Source: Trogon surrucura (lineage: Eukaryota; Chordata; Aves; Trogoniformes; Trogonidae). Taken from it: a stretch of DNA of 64,000 bases. Location: contig CM036658.1 in assembly GCA_020746105.1 (NCBI GenBank), forward strand, positions 28,545,099-28,609,098, given 5' to 3'. Within the stretch, counting starts at the first letter, position 1; each line of letters begins with the position of its first letter. This document shows positions 60,430 to 64,000 of this stretch, in pieces. Made by a program: the position numbers and the translations under genes. Under the pieces are notes generated by a model. That model did not search any database and was not told the origin of the DNA. It saw only the letters and a list, made by a program, of their open reading frames with translations.

Positions 60430-60760
60430 GTTCAAGTGTTAGGAATCATCAGGGGTTTTGACACCCTCATCTGTCTGAATGGCCATAGCATTTCCCTGCA
60501 TCCAGCCCCCAAGAAAACCCAAATGTTTGCAGCTGAGAGGAAATATGCATCACTTACTGAAAGATGCTTATTTGCATCAAACTGGGCCACTGGCACTCCC
60601 AGAAAACTTCTGGTGCCCAAAGACTCCGATTGAATTAGGCATAAAAGAGCAGGCATCCTTCTGCATCCCAGAAAGCACTCTAATGTGACAGAATTAAGCA
60701 GTGTAATGATTAGAGAAGGAGACAATTAATCCGGTGACTCAGCTTTTGCCAGAAGAATGC
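60430..60760. promoter_or_regulatory. candidate enhancer with octamer, homeodomain and AP-1/MARE-like sites
   Basis: Non-repetitive sequence carries a perfect octamer ATTTGCAT (60570-60577) with an adjacent TATGCATCA (60544), TAATGATTAG at 60704-60713, CAATTAATCC near 60723, and TGACTCAGC (60735-60743), which matches an AP-1/MARE half site. Minus and plus frames of 65-97 codons cross it without homology. The density of exact known motifs is the best of any block in this window, but binding and conservation are not shown. Confidence 0.33.
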
Positions 60761-61839
60761 ACACTACAATTTATAGGACTTGTGTTGAATGGACAAAAAA
60801 AGCAAACAGCAATTTGTAGAGTATGTAGTACCTAGTAACTACTTCCTCAGTGAATGGCCTCTTTGGACTCAAAAAACAGTTACACAGTTGCAAGCAAGAT
60901 GCTCAACTGGACTCTCAGGAAAATGTGTATGTGTCAGTCATTTGTTTGATGTACTAGCACTGTTGGCTGCTGACATGTAAGAAAGGCAACAGGGGACACT
61001 TGGACACCTGTGGTGAAACTCAAAGGGCTGTTCCTTTCGCAAAACTGTCAAGTTTTTCTATGTGTCCTGCCTTGCAAGTAGCAGTCTTTGTTAACTGGTG
61101 GAGGCTCTTGCTGCGTCTTGCTCGCCATCAGTAATAGGGAGGGGCAGGAGCGGGCAAGCTACTTTTACTATTTTTGGTCAAACAGTTAGCCGATGCAAGA
61201 GAACCTTCCCTTCTTTGGTCCCTCTGTTCTGTGACTCTCTCACAAACATTTCTAGTATTTTAACTAGAGCTCTTGCTCTGAAAGCCCATCTTTACTCTCT
61301 GTGTAACATTTTAAGCTTTGCTACCTATGGTATAATAATGTTCACACACACGTACTCACACACAGCCCCCAGCCTGCAATATCCACATTGTCCTGTATCA
61401 ATTGCTCATACAAACTATGCTGCACCAATGGATCACCGAGACAAGTCAACAAATGCAGTGCTGCCAACAGACCAAATTAATCATGGGGGTAATTCCTTGT
61501 ACCTCAGGGGAACTCCTCCCAGGCTGAACGTGACTCAAAATCTAAAAGTCCTCTCTAGCACGGCAGGAAATCGGTAGTCAGGCTCTCAGCTGCCTGAGTA
61601 TACCTGTCTCTGAGATTGGTAGTGCTGCATTATTTCTCACCTCCCCTGCCCTGACAGTGGATGTTTTGGGCTGTTGAGACGCTTGTTCCTGTGGAGGCTT
61701 TCATAGACCTCGTTTCCTCAGGTAGCTGCAAAAGAGATTTCTGATGAGCCTGTCTGGCTAACGCCTTCCTAACTTCCAGTGCAAAAGATGCAGTACTTCC
61801 GTTAATTATTGTCATCCCCATGCTAAGGAGTTTTTGCTC

Positions 61840-62300
61840 TGCAGTTTAGGGTTTCATGCTGATCCAGTTGACATAGCTTGGATCAATTTGACCCGCTACT
61901 GCAGTTGTTCTCCTTTGATCCAGAGTGGTTTGTAATTTGACCCATTCAGATGACTTTCTTATAATAGCCCTAGCAAGACAAAGCCAAATCAACTCCATTT
62001 ATCTTAATGGGCTTTTTTTCAGACATGAGGCCTTGCCGATCTTTTGTACAGAAGAAAAAGGAATCTGTGTATCTGATGGGCTTTGAAATACCATCTGGTG
62101 TTTAATGTTTTTGTGCTCTGTTCTCATAGTGCTGTGCTGAATCATATCTTAAAAGTTCAACAAGCATTCACTCACAGCCACCATTCAATACGATTGTGTC
62201 ATTATCAAAGATTTGGATTTACCAAATGCAGCCTGCAAACAAAGCAGATTTTACAGACGCTTCTCCCTGAGGCTCCACTAGCTGAGAGGAGTCTTCAAGT
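61840..62300. promoter_or_regulatory. candidate conserved non-coding element
   Basis: This is balanced-composition, repeat-free DNA. It has two copies of a 'gatcca/ttgatcc' theme (61861 and 61916) and two of 'aatttgacccgc/aatttgaccca' (61886 and 61936), spaced about 50 bases apart. These are followed by 'tttatcttaatggg' near 61998 and, further on, 'caatacgattgtgtcattatcaaag' texture (62187-62211). It may be a regulatory element with internally duplicated sites. The basis is visual only. Confidence 0.23.
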
Positions 62301-63239
62301 GTGAAGCCTGTGTGCCTCACGTCTTTAGCTGTTATTTGGATGCACAGCAATACTCTTTAACCTCTAAAATTATTGTTTGAGACATAATCATAGGTGTTTA
62401 AGGAACAGGAAGGGCTTTTATTAGGGATGTGTGAATCTCATACATATTTAGATGTGAGCTTTTGAGAGCTTACGTATTTAGAGGTGATTAAACTAGATTT
62501 CCCTGCACCCGTCCCCTTGAAGTGATGCTTCAGGCTTTTTTCAGTAATTCTCTATTTGTTTGGTATTTATAGTATTCCAGTGAATTAAAAAAAAAAAAAA
62601 AAGTATATTTTCTGACTAAAAAAAATCTTGTGTTATGCATAGAAAATAGGTCTCCTTCCCAAATAAGATTATCCACCAATGGGTGACCTACATATGATAG
62701 ACAGCATATGTATCTTTAAATACTGTTGTCTGCTCCTGCGTTTTTGTTTTTTTTTTTTTACTTTTGTTTTAACAGTCTCTGGATGGAATCTTGGCTTCAA
62801 GCTGGTGGCACAGTGCCCAGTGACTTCAATAGGGTCAGGACTTCACCTTCCGTGTATTTAGTTTTCCACTCGGTTTACTCTGAACTCCATTTTTCATTGC
62901 TTTTTTCTTTTTTTTTCTGTGCCCTGTGTCTGCTTCTTTCATTCTTTCTTCCCCTTCCCCCATCTTCACTGAAGCACGATGTGAACCAGAGGATTTCTCG
63001 GATGAACTTACAACCTGTCATCTCAAAGAAGTTATTTCACAAGCTAGAAATCCAAAATCCTAATCCTTATTTTTAATAAAAACTATGTGCGTATCGTGTT
63101 TCTGTCATTGTACAAGTGGTCTCTCTATACTTATTTTTCTGTGTAAATAGACATAGATGTGTACTAGTAACTTTTTCTTTAAATTACAATACATGCCAAT
63201 CAGATAAATAATTTTCTTTAGCATTTATTTAAATTAATA

Positions 63240-63900
63240 GGGTTACAAATGCTAACACTCCTTTGTGCAAATAATTATCAATTAATCTTTTGAAGGTACT
63301 TTAATTCCTGATTTTATGCTTAGAACTCTCTGAAAAACAATATGGCATTCTGTTTTTGTTTAATAATTATTGGAATGCTTTTGTGCGAGACGCAACTGTG
63401 GAGCATTTTTTGCATAGTATTCACGAACTAACTATTTCCCTCGAAATGCATTTTTGCTTTTATACTTCAGCGAACAGCTCTGTTTGAGTAAATGATCCAT
63501 CCTTGACTCATTGTGTATACAGAGACAAGATCTGCCTTTGATTGTTGTTTTAATAAACTGGAAGTCTGCCAATGTTCTCTGGGAAGAGGAAGAAAGCATT
63601 AATGATAGTACTGTGAAGCTCGTCCTTGTTTTGTTTTAACCCCCATCGGTCATTTTTTTTTACTAAAATGGTTACTAAGGCCAGTCAAAAAGCACAGAGT
63701 AATAAATGCTGTGATTTGGAAGCGAGAAACTTTTACAAGTGCAGAATGTGGCACGTTTAAAATTCTTCTTATGGCACTTAGAGGACAGTGATTAATGAGG
63801 TTGTTATTTATCAAAAAGCTTCAGTTTGTGTTATCTATCAAAACGCTTCCCGCATGCTGCCTGGTGTGGGACTGGATTTATGGTGAAGAAAAAACTGCCA
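63240..63900. promoter_or_regulatory. candidate enhancer with a duplicated 21-bp motif
   Basis: The block includes 'gcaaataattatcaattaat' (63267), 'ttaataattattggaatgc' (63360) and 'agtgattaatgagg' (63787). Most notably it has a 21-bp motif repeated at 63802-63822 and 63829-63849 with two mismatches and a 27-bp period. Its shared core is TATCAAAA followed by A or C, then GCTTC. The repeat contains TTATC (GATA-type on the other strand). There is no transposon similarity. The regulatory role is inferred. Confidence 0.33.
63802..63849 (+). repeat. 21-bp direct repeat, 6-bp spacer
   Basis: The two copies start at 63802 and 63829. They agree at 19 of 21 positions (T/C at the seventh base, A/C at the sixteenth). 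Confidence 0.85.
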
Positions 63901-64000
63901 TCCGTCCATAGTATCTAAATCTATCAACTCCACATGTTCATGCAAATAATACTAAATGATAGATCTGTAGTTATCAGGAGACATTTAAAAAAAAAAGAAG

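Larger units (their letters stand above)
50969..64000. other. unique non-coding region with candidate regulatory blocks
   Basis: About 13 kb has no recognisable gene and no transposon. Several stretches (52.09-52.29, 53.34-53.61, 60.43-60.76, 61.84-62.30 and 63.24-63.90 kb) look like developmental enhancers by motif texture and are listed separately. Simple repeats occur at 55.37, 57.78 and 59.32 kb. The longest open frame (61098-61577, plus, 159 codons with a non-ATG start) has no domain. Confidence 0.5.

Noticed and set aside
61098-61577. 159-codon plus-strand open frame
   Set aside because: It has a non-ATG start, a serine/threonine/histidine-rich patchwork and no domain. No splice or promoter evidence was seen.
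1-64000. CRISPR arrays, operons or prokaryotic contamination
   Set aside because: There are no spaced identical repeats and no dense gene packing. CR1 and avian LTR elements mark the window as vertebrate nuclear DNA.

Overview
The window reads as non-coding nuclear DNA from a bird, most likely one of the Neoaves. I see no supportable host protein-coding exon, no rRNA or tRNA gene and no CRISPR or prokaryote-like organisation. The avian call rests on the repeats. There are several CR1 LINE copies with the CR1-type 3' end (tandem ATTCTATG-like octamers), and two LTRs that I recognise from memory as types common in neoavian genomes. SINEs are scarce or absent. The base composition is AT-rich and intron- or desert-like.

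Layout. (1) 1-24.7 kb is mostly unique non-coding sequence. It holds an ancient, heavily decayed CR1/L3-like LINE on the minus strand (about 1.2-2.0 kb), one small CpG-bearing GC-rich patch (about 6.6-6.8 kb) and several stretches that look like conserved regulatory elements by composition only. (2) 24.7-25.3 kb is a 3' fragment of a CR1 LINE on the plus strand. (3) 25.3-40.8 kb is AT-rich non-coding sequence with an old minus-strand CR1 (33.3-34.2 kb), microsatellites and short palindromes. (4) 40.8-51.0 kb is a repeat cluster. It contains CR1 copy A (5'-truncated), a solo ERVL-type LTR with flanking 5-bp repeats, CR1 copy B (about 3.1 kb, nearly complete ORF2 with one in-frame stop), a second solo LTR of ERVK-like type, and a 150-bp minus-strand CR1 tail. 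(5) 51-64 kb is unique non-coding sequence. It has several blocks rich in homeodomain-type ATTA/TAAT cores, an octamer and an AP-1/MARE-like site, and near 63.8 kb a duplicated 21-bp motif. These are candidate developmental enhancers, judged by appearance only.

The clearest biology is recent CR1 retrotransposition. Copies A and B differ by roughly 41 substitutions over about 1.44 kb by manual count, and the differences are concentrated toward the 3' end. Copy B carries recognisable endonuclease and reverse transcriptase motifs. Nothing in the window supports a previously undescribed multi-gene system. All homology calls are from memory of family sequences. No database search or alignment program was run.
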